64,000 bases of DNA from Inia geoffrensis (GCA_036417435.1 CM070899.1:146148237-146212236), one strand, 5' to 3'; positions 34,741-46,680 are shown, counted from the stretch's first letter. The notes: generated by a model not told the origin, from the sequence alone. Translations and numbers: made by a program.

Positions 34741-36170
34741 ATTAGGAAAAATTAGTTTGAGAAGAGTCAGCAAGAGTCATGGAAGCAAGTCTTCTATTTA
34801 AGCCGAGGGACCTGTGTCACCATCGCTGACTCCAGAGTCAAATTCAAGTTCATGGTTCCTCTAAGACGTTTGTTGACCTCATTAACCAAGGTCAGGTAGG
34901 GCCATAGAAAGCAATTAATTCTATATACTAGACATTTTCAGAGAAGCTAGAATATTCATTTATCTTTCAAGTTATGTATCCCAAAGCAATCTGAATTTTG
35001 TAGAATTCCTGTTAATGGTTCTAGATAACAAGAGATTTTAAACTCCACAGTTAAAAAGTCTGATGTCACATTGTAAAGTTAAAAAGCCAAACTTATTCTA
35101 TTAAAGTACAACTAAAAATGCAGACTTGAAGATATTACAGATACAACAGATGAAAATATGATCAAGAAACACAATAAAAAAGTAACTTCAAATTAAATAA
35201 AAAATCATTCCTTATCTATATTACTTTTCAATTTCTGGTGTGAGACATCTTCTCAGGTGGGAAGAAAAAAAAATAAGAATCAGCCAAGCCTGGATTTCTT
35301 CACTTTTCTTCACTAAATCTGAGACTTGGAAGCTACCACTAGCTAACCTTTCCAGCCCCCAGAACAAAATAAAGCTTCATTTTAAAAATATACAATGTAG
35401 ACTGGCACGAGTAATGTAAATACAGCATGAGGAGACAAATATCTTACAGGAATTTTTTTTCTCTCTCAAGTAAGAGTAAAGCTCTCTTTGGCTGACTATT
35501 TTTAGCAACTAACAAGTCTTTTGATCAGAAGTTCCTATAAGATATATTGGCAAATGGGAGACAGAACAGTGAATAACAATTTTTTACTATGTAGTGTCAA
35601 GGTTTTAACATTACTATATGATGCAGGATTTTCTGTAATTTTCTAAGTAAGGTATCAGGCTTGCCTTCTGTAAGTATTCCTTCCCTAGTGACTTTTTTTT
35701 CTTTGTCAGTTATTCTTCTGAAAGGAGAAACTACGGTAGCAGACACTTAGAGGAGGAAGTGTGGAAATTTCTTAATTTTGTCAGTTCAAGAGAAATAGAA
35801 TTAATACATGCTTTAGATTACCCATATATGAGAATCAATTGTCATCCCTGTTTTATAACACTTGACATAGTCAGGTTGTCAAGGCAACAGAAAAGAAAAA
35901 TATCTTGGAAATGTAAGAGCTTAGAAAACACACTCATATACTTGGCCTGGGAGAAAACTTACTTGAGGGCATAGTCCATCTGATTGGAATATTCAATTAC
36001 AAGCACAAAAATAGGTCAGTCTAGTGAAAAAGGATTGGTAGTATAGTATCAAGTTAAAATACCTTTAAATCACATAATTAAAAATATGACTACAAGATAA
36101 AGCCAACAAAAAATATTCGTGAAAGATAAAGCATATAATACAAACATTATAATTTAATAATGATTACCTG
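34741..36170. other. Unassigned AT-rich DNA
   Basis: No repeat or exon was recognised. Confidence 0.4.
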
Positions 36171-36174
36171 GGTC

Positions 36175-36690
36175 CCAAATTTGAAAATGGCCTCAGATGA
36201 AAATTCTAATCCCTCCAAAGAAATGAGATGCTAGCTATCCCTTTCCTCCTGGGTCCAAGGCTTCAAGATATTTCCCAGCTCTTCAAGCCACAGAACAGTG
36301 TCTGACCAATAAAATGGGTAGAGATATATTCCCCACTTCCAGGCCTGGCCCATAAAGAATACCTTGTAATGCTCTCAACTGTCTGTCTGTCTGTCTGTCT
36401 CTCTTTCTCCTTCTCTCTCTTTCTCTCTCCTCCCATCCCCAGACTGGAAGTGAATACACAGGCAGCTTGGAAAGTCAAACTTGAAAATAACAGGGCCCTT
36501 ATTAGTCTGGATTCCTAAGTGACTTCATGAAGCAGAATCTACCCCCACCGAACCTCACCCATCCCATCTCCATTTCCCACTGCTGGATGAAATTTATGAA
36601 CGAAACAAAAACTTCTCTTTGTGTGAAGCCACTGAGACATTAAATTTTATTTACTACAACAGGTAGCTTTACCTTAGCTAATATAATATT
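36175..36690 (+). repeat. Old LTR-like repeat containing simple repeats
   Basis: 'tgaccaataaaatgggtaga', 'ccaggcctggcccataaaga' and the end 'gaagccactgagacattaaa' plus 'acttactacaacagg'-like words match a decayed LTR-type repeat I cannot name. The element at 63570-63965 has a related end. Confidence 0.4.
36380..36432 (+). repeat. (CTGT)n followed by CT-rich run
   Basis: Five to six CTGT units at 36380-36402 pass into a mixed CT/CTT run. It lies inside the LTR-like repeat, where a pyrimidine run is usual. Confidence 0.9.
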
Positions 36691-36848
36691 CTATTTAAAA
36701 TATGGGAAAATAAGTCTCTTTGTCAAGAACATCACTATATTTTGGGAATTTCTGGGAACAATTCCAACCCATGAACCACCAGGATTTATGATCAGCTCTT
36801 CCGCCACCTCACAAAGGTCAAACTAATATCACAACCCATGACTCTATT

Positions 36849-36876
36849 CTCTCTCTCTCTCTCTCTCTTTTTTTTG
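36849..36876 (+). repeat. (CT)n microsatellite
   Basis: About ten CT units followed by a T run. Confidence 0.93.
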
Positions 36877-38200
36877 TCCTCTGTATTTATTTCACTGACA
36901 GTAGGGAGAGCCAGGGGGAAGGAAAGGCAAGAATCATATCAGTACAATAAAAGGAAAAGAGCAATTCATTGACTCCTCCCTAAAAAATAGTATCAGACAT
37001 GTCTACATGGAAATTGAATCCACAAAGGAGTGGTAAAGAGGAGAAAAGAACATGATTTAATTTATTCTCGGCTAACAGGAAACTGAAATCCATATGGCTT
37101 TCATCTCTCCGGCACATGAGATGGGCTAGAGTGCCACATCTGTGAGAAATATGTTTTATGTCAAACTGATTAGAAGAGTCAATATCAGACATAACCTCTT
37201 TCTCTTAAAGAGTAGGCACACTTTATCATCCACTAATTTCTCTGGTGGGGCTTAAAGGGAGGCCTTAATCAACTTTCCTTATAACCTTAAGGCATTTGGA
37301 AGAAAAATCTATATTTGTTTCCTTAGTCAGATCGCTGAAGCATGAAATGGAATGTCTTCTCCTGCTGCCTTTGGTGGAAATGTCATATATTCTGTTTATT
37401 TATTTGAATAGGGCAAGCAGGAGAATTGTTGAAAAGTTTTATATATTGCCCACTGACTTTGAGTGATCTGGTTCAAATTGCTAGAGAAAGACAGGCAGAT
37501 GCTTTCAACCAAGGAAGACTTATAGGACAACTTTTCTTTTAAAACAAATGAAAACGTAGTTGTTGCATTGACATCAACCTGAGAATAACAAGAGAAATTC
37601 CTAGGTTACTACTTTCTTTTCACCCAACTTCTTTGGGTTCCATAATTGGCCATATTACAAACATAAATTCCAAACATCATCTGAAAAGGATCTTGTGGCT
37701 TCATCAACAAAGGGAAATTCAGGCTGGTGGTAGAACTGTACAAGGACACTTGTTTCCAGACCAGAGGTCTGCTGAAAGGAAATGTGATGGAGAGGAAGAG
37801 GAAGGAGGAAGTTGCTTCCCCTTGGTTTAGGTCTTAGACTTAGCCTGGAGATGTGCACAGAATTGCTCATGATAGGAGAGATTCTCCCCAACTGCACTCT
37901 TTACTGAGGGAGGCGACTTTTCTCTGTGCTCTGTATAAAGCTCACAAACTGCCAGGAAGGCAAGAGAACCAGGTTTGGAATGCAGATCATGACAAGGGAG
38001 GCTAGGCAGTGGGCAGGACCCATCTATGAGCTCACCACTGTCACTGAACTCTGGGTGGCAACACTTGTCCTGCTGCCTCTACTGACTTACATGTTGGACA
38101 CTGGCCCTTGTGGCACTGCTGCCATTGCCACAGTGGGTTCTCCACTGTCACAGGTTCTGTGTACCACCAACTAAGTTCTTATTCAAAATCTTGGGTGAAT
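36877..38200. other. Unassigned DNA, no recognised repeat
   Basis: One of the longer stretches without any recognisable transposon. No convincing exon was found. Confidence 0.4.
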
Positions 38201-38204
38201 ACAT

Positions 38205-39000
38205 TTGAAAATCATGTAATTACTCTTTATAAATGATTATAATCATAGATTTATAACATGGAAATTGTCAATTTCTTTCATTGTAGAAATTGTCTATATC
38301 TCCTTGAAGTACTGTCAGATTTCACTTCATATATTTTAAAGTTCTGTTCTTGGTAAAGGTTTAGGATTGCTATGTACTCTCAATAAATTCATTCTGTTTA
38401 CCATTATGTAATGTACTTTTTGTTGCTAGTGTTGTTTTGATATCTACTTTGTCTTCCTTATATAGCCATGGTATATTATATACCATGGTATAAATCTTTT
38501 CCCATCCTTTTATTTTTTAAGCATTCAATCTCTTTAGGTAAAGTGAGTTTCTTAGAAGCAGCTCATAGTTGAGTCTTGCTTTTTTATTCTAAACGACAAT
38601 CTCTGCCTTTTAATTGGAGGGTTTAGACCACCTATATTTGATATGAATAGTGATACTGATAAGCTAAATATATGATTGTTGTATTTTATTTGTTCCACCT
38701 GTTCTTTTTACCTTTTCTCCCTTTTGTTCTATCTTTGACTGAATATTTTTATGATTCATTTTATCTCCACTGATGGATTATTAGCTATGACTGCTGTGTT
38801 GTTTTAGTGGCTGCTTTGGGCTTTGCAGAATGAAAACTAACTCACAATGTACCTTCAGATAATATTGTATCACTTCATGCATCATATTCCAACCTTACAA
38901 AAGTATATTTCCATTTCTCTCTGTGTAGTAATTTTACTATCTTTTTCATACAGTTTACTTTTACTTATGTTATTAAATGCACAGTACACTGTCATTGAAA
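38205..39000 (-). repeat. Ancient L1M fragment (ORF2 start and endonuclease region), minus strand
   Basis: 'tttctaaacgac'-like words, 'ctgccttttaattggagggt', 'tttatctccactgatggatt' and 'accttcagataatattgtat' are decayed antisense L1 sequence around the ORF1-ORF2 junction. Confidence 0.65.
38466..38488. other. Short hairpin/palindrome
   Basis: CCATGGTATA (38466-38475), three-base centre TTA, TATACCATGG (38479-38488). Confidence 0.8.
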
Positions 39001-39003
39001 GTC

Positions 39004-39092
39004 CAAAAGAAGAAGGAGGAGGAGGAGGAGGAGGAGGAGGAAGAGAAGAAGAAGGACAAGGACAAGGAGAAGGACAAGGAGAAGGGGAAGAA
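39004..39092 (+). repeat. Polypurine (GGA/GAA)n tract
   Basis: About 90 bases almost all purine on the plus strand: eight or so GGA units, then AAGAAG and AAGGACAAGGAG-like units. A glutamate/glycine-rich frame across it is an artefact. Mirror-like polypurine tracts can form triplex DNA. Confidence 0.93.
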
Positions 39093-39224
39093 ATAACCAA
39101 ACATCCTGCCCCAGCAGAGCGGGAGCTGCTTGATTTTCGCTCTGGTTGCTGTCACTGTCAACTGGTGTCCTGCTGGAAACAGGTAATCCAAACACTCGCA
39201 TGCCATTCTTGTCCCCTGATTAAC

Positions 39225-39425
39225 AGTCTAAATTGGCAGATCTCAATGTGCAGGCAGCCTCCTGACCAGCAGCATCACTGCTTCCTGGAATCTAGCTTAG
39301 AATACAAATTCCCAGGCCCAACCCTAGACCTAAAGAATCAGAATCTTCCCCATGGAGCCAACAATCTCTATTTCATCCAGCCCTCCAGGTCACGCTGGCG
39401 CACATCACGCTAAAGTTTAAGAAAT
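39225..39425 (-). mobile_element. MER5-type non-autonomous hAT element
   Basis: 'ctgaccagcagcatcactgc', 'gcttagaatacaaattccca', 'aaagaatcagaatcttcccc' and 'cgctaaagtttaagaaatat' match MER5 in reverse orientation over most of its length. Confidence 0.82.
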
Positions 39426-40125
39426 ATTCATCTCTGGTGACTTGGCCACAGGCACACCCAGGATGTTGAGGGCATGGAACACAGGTGTAGTGCAATCCTT
39501 GACCACTGAAGGAAAAGTCTTCAGCGTCCAGGGCCTCCCCTGCATTGCTGGTCTGCCACTGCATTTCCTGGCTATGGGAATAAAAGAGAAAACCACCCAC
39601 TCCTTCAAAATCAAATTCAACTATGGTAGCTCCGTGTCATGGTAGACTTATACTTGCCATTCAATGCCTCTTTTGTTATACACACAGTCACAAACACACA
39701 TACACAGAATAATTTCCTCCCAAAGAACCAAAGAATGCCCATAGAGCCAGGGTCAGCTGATCCAGAGGAGATTTTATTTTAAAATACAGGTTGTGCCTAG
39801 AACTCTCTTTCTCCCTCAGTCTCATTACCTAGGTATCTAGGAATGGATGCAGTAGCTCACTCTAAGTCCCAAGGCCCACTATGATTTTCACTACTAGACA
39901 AAGGACCCCTAGACTGAAAATTCTCATTTGCATATATTTTTGTTGTTGTTGGAAAATACAACTGGAAAGCCCTAGACAGTTGGTGATATACCGAGTTAAA
40001 CAAATTAAAAACTGAAGAATCCACCAAGTTAAGCTTCAGAAAAGATGAATTTGAATATCAAGGCACTAGTAAAAGATCTTTGGGAAAATGACCTGCTATC
40101 AGATTTGTTGCTGTTGTTAGTTTTT
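39426..40125. other. Unassigned non-coding DNA
   Basis: Short CA-rich run at 39677-39706. No repeat or exon was recognised. Confidence 0.4.
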
Positions 40126-40129
40126 GTTT

Positions 40130-40365
40130 TTAATTAATTGTCTTTTTTAGAATAGTAGTTTTAGGTTTACAGAAAAATTGAGCAGGAAATACAGAGTGTT
40201 CTCATATACCCCTCCCCCTAAACACAGTTTCCTCTATTCTTAACATCTTGTATTAGTGTGGTCCATTCGTGACAATGGATGAGCCAATATTGATAGACTA
40301 TTATTAACTAAAGACCATAATTTACATAAGGGTTCACTCTTAGTTTACATTCTATGGGGTTTTTT
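40130..40365 (+). repeat. Old L1-like fragment, subfamily unclear
   Basis: 'ttttaggtttacagaaaaat', 'gtgttctcatatacccctcc' and 'tcttgtattagtgtggtcca' match a phrase series in old mammalian repeats. A related piece is at 56035-56165. Confidence 0.4.
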
Positions 40366-40369
40366 TTCA

Positions 40370-40528
40370 CTTACACATATACATGTATCTATTCTTTTTC
40401 AAATTCTTTTCCCATTTAGGATATTACAGAGTATTAAGCATAGTTCCCTGTGCTATACAGTAGGTATTTGTTGGTTATCTACTGATATTTTAAATATAGC
40501 AGCGTGTACATGTCAATCCATAACTTAT
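40370..40528 (-). repeat. L1 3'UTR fragment, minus strand (left arm of an inverted pair)
   Basis: 'gttccctgtgctatacagta' and 'ggttatctactgatatttta' are antisense L1 3'UTR. Its reverse complement overlaps the content of the next feature, so both carry the same part of L1. Confidence 0.82.
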
Positions 40529-40529
40529 G

Positions 40530-40795
40530 TTTGGGGGTGTGTGGGATGAATTGGGAGATTGGGATTAGCATATATACACTATTGATACTATGTATAACAT
40601 GGATAACTAATGAGAACCTACTGTATAGCACAGGAAACTCTACTCAATTCTCTGTGGTGACCTAAATGGGAAGGAAATCCAAAAAAGAAGGGATATAGGT
40701 ATACATATAGCTGATTCACTTTGCTGTACAGCAGAAACTAACATAGCATTGTAAAGCAACTATACTCCAATAAAAATTAATTTTAAAAACATGTT
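40530..40795 (+). mobile_element. L1 3'UTR fragment, plus strand (right arm of an inverted pair)
   Basis: 'gaattgggagattgggatta', 'ctaatgagaacctactgtat', 'gcagaaactaacatagcatt' and 'actccaataaaaattaattt' are the end of a fairly young L1 with an A-rich tail. It belongs to the same 3'UTR group as the copy at 1451-4410. Confidence 0.88.
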
Positions 40796-41320
40796 TATTT
40801 TTAAACATTTTTTCTTACAACTTAGAAAAATGTCACTAAGAATATTGGCACTGCTTTCTGGCCACTAAAATGTCACTCTCTGAGGATGTTTGAGAAGGTG
40901 CAACATGGACACAGCTTCCTGATTTCATCTTGAAATTCTGAAATTAGAGCATAGCCTCTGCCATGAAGACAGATGGGCTGCCTACAAACTGCAGGGTCAC
41001 CACTCACCACTCACCAGTGCTCAGAGTTCAAGGGAAAGCAATTTGACACAGCAAATTTTTGTGGCAAAAAGCAATGGGGAGCCTCCCTTACTCATGTTCT
41101 GGGTAGACTAAGGGCACTGAAGGGGATGGTGGGGAATGAATGGGACCTGGAGGGGAACAGTCTTTTCAGAGGGCCTCCCTGGCCAGCTTCCAAAAGCCTG
41201 TCTTCTTGCTAGTTTAGAACTTCAGCCCTTCCTCAGTAGCTTCAGACCAAATTCCTCTATTCTTCTGGAATTTCAGGGAGAAGGGCAGTCCTGTGCCAGC
41301 AGCCTTTCAGCTCACTATAT
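40796..41320. other. Unassigned non-coding DNA
   Basis: No repeat or exon was recognised; open frames at 40973-41408 have no domain. Confidence 0.4.
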
Positions 41321-41324
41321 TCCT

Positions 41325-41455
41325 TTGACTTGTGAATACTGCACTGATCTACCAGGGCAGGGATCACATCTGTGTGGTTCGTTGTTGCATCCTCAGCATC
41401 TAGCATGATGACCAACACATATCAGATTATAATTTGGATGAATGACTCAGTGAGC
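41325..41455 (+). repeat. L2 3' end fragment
   Basis: 'ccagggcagggatcacatct', 'gttgcatcctcagcatctag' and 'ttggatgaatgactcagtg' match the L2 3' end. Confidence 0.72.
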
Positions 41456-41569
41456 CTCAGCCCCAGACCTCTCCTGTTACAAGTGAGCCAAAAGCAATAG
41501 CATCTTGCACAACCCAGCACATGAAGACTTAGCACATCCCTGTGCTAAGTCCAGTCCACAGGACAGCAA

Positions 41570-41725
41570 GCCAGAAAGCCTGCATTCAACAATGAGCTTT
41601 TCTACTTGGGTTCCATTACTCAAATCACTCAGCCTCTCTCTGTTTCCTCGTTAAACAAAAGTGGTGACACCTACTTGGCCAGGCCATAGGAAGGATAAAT
41701 GAATAATGCATTAGGATGCCTTTTG
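41570..41725 (+). repeat. MIR SINE
   Basis: 'ggttccattactcaaatcac', 'cagcctctctctgtttcctc', 'gtggtgacacctacttggcc' and 'aaggataaatgaataatgca' follow MIR order. Confidence 0.78.
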
Positions 41726-42385
41726 GGCCCAGTGAGACTACATAGATGTAAGACTTGATTGTAACACTTTAGGGAACAAGGAGCATGCTGGCTGGGTCCC
41801 ATCTTGCCCAGATTCTCATTGATTGAGGTGTTCAGAGGCCCCAAACCCCATCTTGTTCATATCCATTGGAGACCCTCTTACAATCTGGTTTCCTGGGAGG
41901 CTGCTGCTCTTATTTGAAAGATCTGTGCTAAAATTTGTTCACTGATGCTTATTTCAGAATTGGTTGCAGTCACCTGACTCATTTCAGTCTCTTAGCTGAA
42001 AGCATATTTATTTTCACTTCACCCTCTGCACAAGACTCCTAGCAGGGTCCCCTTTAAGCAATTATTTCCCTTCCCCCACAGATGCTTACATCCTCCATGT
42101 ACCAGGGCACCAGCCACCAGCCCTGCACCAGTCAGTATTTAACCAGGAGCTGGGGCAGAGCTGCTGGTCTATTACCTGTTAGTCATGCCTCTCTGTTGAC
42201 CATTCACTGGGGGATTGTCAACTGGAAGATGACAGAAAGAGCAGTTTAAACTGCCTCTCCCTGCTTTTCTAACTCTGTCACCTTCTCCAAACTGTTCTTA
42301 GCTATCTGAAGCCTATAGAAAGCCACAGAACAGAAGAGAGGATTAAATACTTGGAATTATACCTTTTAATCTCCACCTGTTGGTT
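41726..42385. other. Unassigned non-coding DNA
   Basis: No repeat or exon was recognised. Confidence 0.4.
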
Positions 42386-42387
42386 AA

Positions 42388-42535
42388 ATCCTTCTGTGCC
42401 TCCTGGGCCACTGACTTAGCCTCTCTGTGCTTCAGTCTCCAAAGCTGTGATTAGTGGTAACGTCATCAGCCAATGTTCTGGGGATTTTGTAAAACTGAAT
42501 TCATAAAATGTAAAGTATTTTTCAGATGTCAAGGG
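42388..42535 (+). repeat. MIR SINE
   Basis: 'gggccactgacttagcctct', 'ctgtgcttcagtctccaaag' and 'ataaaatgtaaagtattttt' match MIR. Confidence 0.72.
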
Positions 42536-42870
42536 TCTACAAGAGTTGCAGATGTTAGGCCCGTGAATTTTCCTTGTGCAACAAAAATACGAAATGTTTC
42601 CAATCTTAATCAGATCAAAATCTTAATATTTCTTTCTTTAATTTTTCTCACAGCATTTGATTTGTAAGATAGATGAGGCAATATTTACTTGAGTATTTAT
42701 GAAAGTGAGATCATGTTTATTTGAAAATTTGTACAGAGCATTGAGGTAATGTGCATATAAATATTCAAATATTATTTGGGCAGTATCTCAGCATAGCTAA
42801 CCAAGGTTCAGAGATGAATGGGGAGCATCCATGGCATATGAAGAATTGACCAGATAGCAGTGGAAACAGG
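42536..42870. other. Unassigned AT-rich DNA
   Basis: Nothing was recognised. Confidence 0.4.
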
Positions 42871-42871
42871 T

Positions 42872-43208
42872 CATTATGGACTGAATTGAAGTCCAAACCC
42901 CCAATGTGATGGAATTTGTAGGTGAGGACTTTAGGAAGTGATTAGGTTGAGATAAGGTCATGAAGGTAGGGTCCTCATGAAGGGATTAGTGTCTTTATAA
43001 GAAAAGGAAGGGAAACCAGAGCTCTCTTTCTCTCTACCATGTAAGGACACAGCAAGAAGACACCATTTGTAAGCCAGGAAGAGCATCCTCACCAGAATCC
43101 AACCACGCATATTGATCTTGGACTTCTAGCCTGTGAGAAACAAATGTCTGTTGATTAAGCCACCAAGTCTACAGCATTTTGTTCTAGCAGCTCAAGCAGA
43201 CTAATACT
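42872..43208 (+). mobile_element. Solo MaLR LTR (MLT1-like)
   Basis: 'tatggactgaattgaagtcc', 'ctttataagaaaaggaaggg', 'ctaccatgtaaggacacagc' and the end 'agcagctcaagcagactaat' match the MLT1-type MaLR LTR along its length. MaLRs are non-autonomous relatives of ERV-L and do not encode env. A possible 5-bp CAGGT repeat on both sides is not certain. Confidence 0.85.
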
Positions 43209-43336
43209 CAGGTATATAAAATCATTATGAAGTCAGTGCTATACTACAAATACATCCAGGTGCAATGGGAAGACAGGAGAAGGAGCGACTTGCTTCCCTG
43301 GGGGAGCTCACAGGTAGCATCACCGAGGACGCAATT

Positions 43337-43456
43337 TTTTTTTTTTGGCCTGGCTGCAGGGCATGTGGGACCTTAGCTCCCCAACCAGGTATTGAACCTG
43401 CACCCCCTGCATTGGGAGCATGGAATCTTAACCACTGGACAGCCAGGGAACTCCCA
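43337..43456 (-). mobile_element. CHR-1-type SINE
   Basis: The reverse complement starts 'gggagttccctggctgtcc', has a B-box-like 'caggttcaatac' and ends in poly-A (T-run at 43337-43347). No clear TSD. Confidence 0.88.
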
Positions 43457-43459
43457 AGG

Positions 43460-43980
43460 AAGCCATATTTAAAATGAGACTTGAATTCATGTATTTGTTG
43501 AATATTTATTACTTCCATGTTTATGGAGAATGAAGACATACCCTATTCAATTATGCCAGGAATAGGATGCCTCTGGTCTCCTGGAGCATCAGATATATGA
43601 GGGGGATGCTGAGAAACAAAACAGTAGAAAAAGGAAGGGCCAGTCTGGCAAAGGCGTTATTTCAAGCCCATTTCGGTTTATTCTCTTGACTATAAATATG
43701 CAAAAGTTGGACTTGCTGGATGGCGTTTAGGTTTAAAACTCTTTAGCTATGGCTACAAGAACTCTTTTCATATTGAAATTCTATTGGGAAAAGTAATTCG
43801 TATTTGCAATCCTGAAACTCTCTGCCAACCCCCTTTTATCTCCCCACCAGACCCTGGTTAGAAATGTTATACCTGTAGAGTTTATGAGGAGTGGAACCAT
43901 CACCATAGGATAAACAGGATAACCTGTACTGTGTACATTAATCAACTTATTTTAGGACTGAGTCAACTGAACTGCCTGTG
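43460..43980. other. Unassigned non-coding DNA
   Basis: Nothing was recognised. Confidence 0.4.
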
Positions 43981-43984
43981 TGTC

Positions 43985-44110
43985 ATTACATGCTCATTTC
44001 CTTACCAGACTGTGAGCCTGAGAGCAGAGATTGTATTATAAATTTATCATTGTACTCCAGGCATGGATCCTAATGCCTGGCACATAGTAGCTGCTCAACG
44101 TGTCATACTA
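43985..44110 (+). repeat. L2 3' end fragment
   Basis: 'accagactgtgagcctgaga', 'cattgtactccaggcatgga' and 'atgcctggcacatagtagct' match the L2 3' end. Confidence 0.82.
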
Positions 44111-45330
44111 GGAAGTTTGACATTTCTGTTGGAAGTGATAACTATTCATCTCAGTATAACTGCTTAAATTTATTAATTTTAAAGATGCTGTATACCAAAG
44201 GAGTTCCATAAATCTTTTAAGACAACCATTCTATTTTCAAGAGAATTACAGAAAAACAAAAAGTTCTGATCACTGCAGGATTTATTCATTTTACACATGT
44301 CTCCTTTCCTCGGCTTACATGGAAATCTGTCCATTAAAACTACAGAGTTCCCAGTGGGACATTGTATGCTGACAACCAAGATGTTAGAATCCAATAAAAA
44401 TAGATAAAATTGAATCTCAAATAATACAAACTAAACAACTGCACAAACTAAAGCTCACATTTAGGAAGAAGTTTGTACCTCACCTTTGTAAGAGGAGCAC
44501 TTGCAGCTCAGCCCTAGCCTGAGGTCACTTTTGCAGAAACACAGAGCAGCCATAAAAAATAACGAAAATGCTACCAGACATTTCTTTCATCTTTGGAAGA
44601 ATCTGAAAGGAGACCCAACGAATAAGAGCAGTAATGCCACTCACTCTCCTGCTGCCCTTCACCAACTGCTTCTCATCTTTGTCTGTACTATCATTCACTC
44701 CAAAGTTTCTCCACCCCTTTTCCCAAGCTCCCTGAAGACCCCTCCCCCCAGCCCACATCTGTTCTTGCTTTCCTCCCCTTGCAGCTTTCCATATACCTTC
44801 ATTCTTTTTTGTTTTTCCACAAATAATTTGCAGTTCTTTCCAAAGCCACTCCCACCTTCACATTTCCACCTTTGTGTTTATTTCTTCATTCCTCTGATTG
44901 AGTCCAAGCAAAGGCTGCAAGGTTCATCATCTCCCTGGGCAGGTACAGATGGACGGCAGCTCTGGGGCCAAAGCAGGATTCTCTCCATTGTGTGGAGAAG
45001 AGGTAAAGAGGTAAATAGTAGTCATAGAAATTTTTTTCCTTTATTCTTATTATATATGGCAAGTTGCTTTACTTGCTGAAACTGTTCCAATGTCTATAGC
45101 AAAAGGAAGGGGAAATCCAGAAAGACCTCTTTTTAAAAAAATATTTTCACTCTGTAAAATATGTCCCCCAAGTAAGGCATACCTGGAATGGAATCCAGAA
45201 ACCAAAGTTGGGGTGAAATCAAATGAACATAGAGGCAGGGGTTATTCTGAGTCTGGAACAGGGAAACCAAGGGAAAGAAAACAGGTGGTTAAAAACAAGA
45301 CCCTGAAAACAACAACAACAACAACAAAAA
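44111..45330. other. Unassigned DNA with a pyrimidine-rich block and (AAC)n
   Basis: 44630-44900 is strongly C/T-rich on the plus strand. The 192-codon frame at 44501-45079 crosses it and has no domain. (AAC)n lies at 45306-45325, next to a SINE. Confidence 0.4.
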
Positions 45331-45334
45331 AAAC

Positions 45335-45564
45335 AAGACCCTGGGGCTTCCCTGGTGGTGCAGTGGTTGAGAGTCCACCTGCCGATGCAGGGGGCATGGA
45401 TTCATGCCCCGGTCCGGGAAGATCCCACATGCCGCGGAGCAGCTGGGCCTGTGAGCCATGGCCGCTGGGCTTGCGCATCTGGAGCCTGTGGTCAGCAACG
45501 GGAGAGGCCACAACAGTGAGAGGCCCGGGTACAGCAAAAAAAAAAAAAAAAAAAGACCCTGGGG
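45335..45564 (+). mobile_element. CHR-2-type SINE with about 12-bp TSD
   Basis: 'gggcttccctggtggtgcag' starts at about 45344; B-box-like 'ggattcatgccccgg'; then 'ccgcggagcagctgggcctg' and a poly-A tail (45536-45552). The direct repeat AAGACCCTGGGG lies at 45335-45346 and 45553-45564 (the GGG end is shared with the SINE head). Confidence 0.93.
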
Positions 45565-45780
45565 TCAGGGAGATCCAGATTTAAATCCTACACTCGGAAC
45601 TTAACAACTGTGGGAGTTTGGGCAGGTTATTAAACTCTTCCAAAGCCCTGTTTCCTTGCTGGAAAAATAATAGGACTGATTTTAAACTGTTAAAGGCATC
45701 AAAGAGAAAGCTGTAAGCATGGAGTACCATGTAGATGCTCCTTAAATTTCAGGTATTATGATGATTATTTTTATTACTGT
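45565..45780 (+). repeat. MIR SINE, near full length
   Basis: 'cagatttaaatcctacactc', 'gagtttgggcaggttattaa', 'ccctgtttccttgctggaaa' and 'ctgtaagcatggagtaccat' follow MIR order. Confidence 0.8.
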
Positions 45781-46680
45781 CAAACCTTACCTCCAGGCCT
45801 GTTTATTTCCAGGACATCAGATTCTGTAGGGAATAACTTCATAGAGTGTTCCATCTTTTTGTGAGACCCTCACTTCTTATTATAAAATTATTTATTTTCC
45901 CCATTGTTTTATGCTTAGATATCATACGTTATTCTACAAAGCATCCATGGGGTTTTCAATAAGCCTTAAAACACCTTAGAGAATCTCGAGTTGCAGAGCT
46001 GATGGAATATCATAGACGGAGCTGCTGTTATATGAACATGTACATATACACATATACACACAGAGATACATGTATGTGTGTATGCATAAACGTAGGTGCA
46101 TGTTTTTTAACCTTACCTTGCATTATTATTGTAAGTGGCCAACTACCAGTCAGTTCTCTACTAAAGTCAGTAGGACAGGCAGGCTTGGCTTAGGGCTTTC
46201 TAAGTGTGTGTTGAAGGTTTTCATATACATTTTCCCATTTATCAAGCCACTGTGAAATAATAAGCTATACTTCAGGCGGCCTAGGGCAGCCTTATGAAAA
46301 GGTTATGATTTGTTTCTGAGACAGTGCACAAATTCCATGGTAATCTTCCCCAAGTTTTAATAAGGGTGAAAGGAAGACTTAAAGAGTTCTTTGTGTTTTG
46401 TTTTTTTTTAAACCACAGCCACCAGCAAACACTTCCTCGTGGCATCTTATCACTGTCATGCAGGCACAAGCACACCTTTAACACGTGTGGCAGGGACTGA
46501 GGCTCAGAGACACCTAAAAATAATGGTGATGCACTTATTTTTAAGGACACTACACTGTTGGCTGCTCTTTCGGACATCTAACCCCAGATGGAGTTCCCTC
46601 TGTGCTTAGATGTGAGATGCTATTTTTATAGCAGAGCTCCCTCTTATTCTGTTTTCTATAGGAATCCTGGCCATTTCATT
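45781..46680. other. Unassigned non-coding DNA
   Basis: A CA/TA-rich patch lies at 46038-46080. No repeat family or exon was recognised. Confidence 0.4.

Noticed and set aside
38847..39413. 188-codon plus-strand frame with glycine/glutamate-rich run
   Set aside because: It runs from ancient L1 through the polypurine tract into MER5; the low-complexity tract creates the open frame.
40370..40795. Twin-priming inversion of a single L1
   Set aside because: Both halves contain the same part of the 3'UTR, which a single inverted insertion would not give.
44501..45079. 192-codon plus-strand frame
   Set aside because: It spans a pyrimidine-rich block that lacks stops; no domain, no codon pattern and no splice context.
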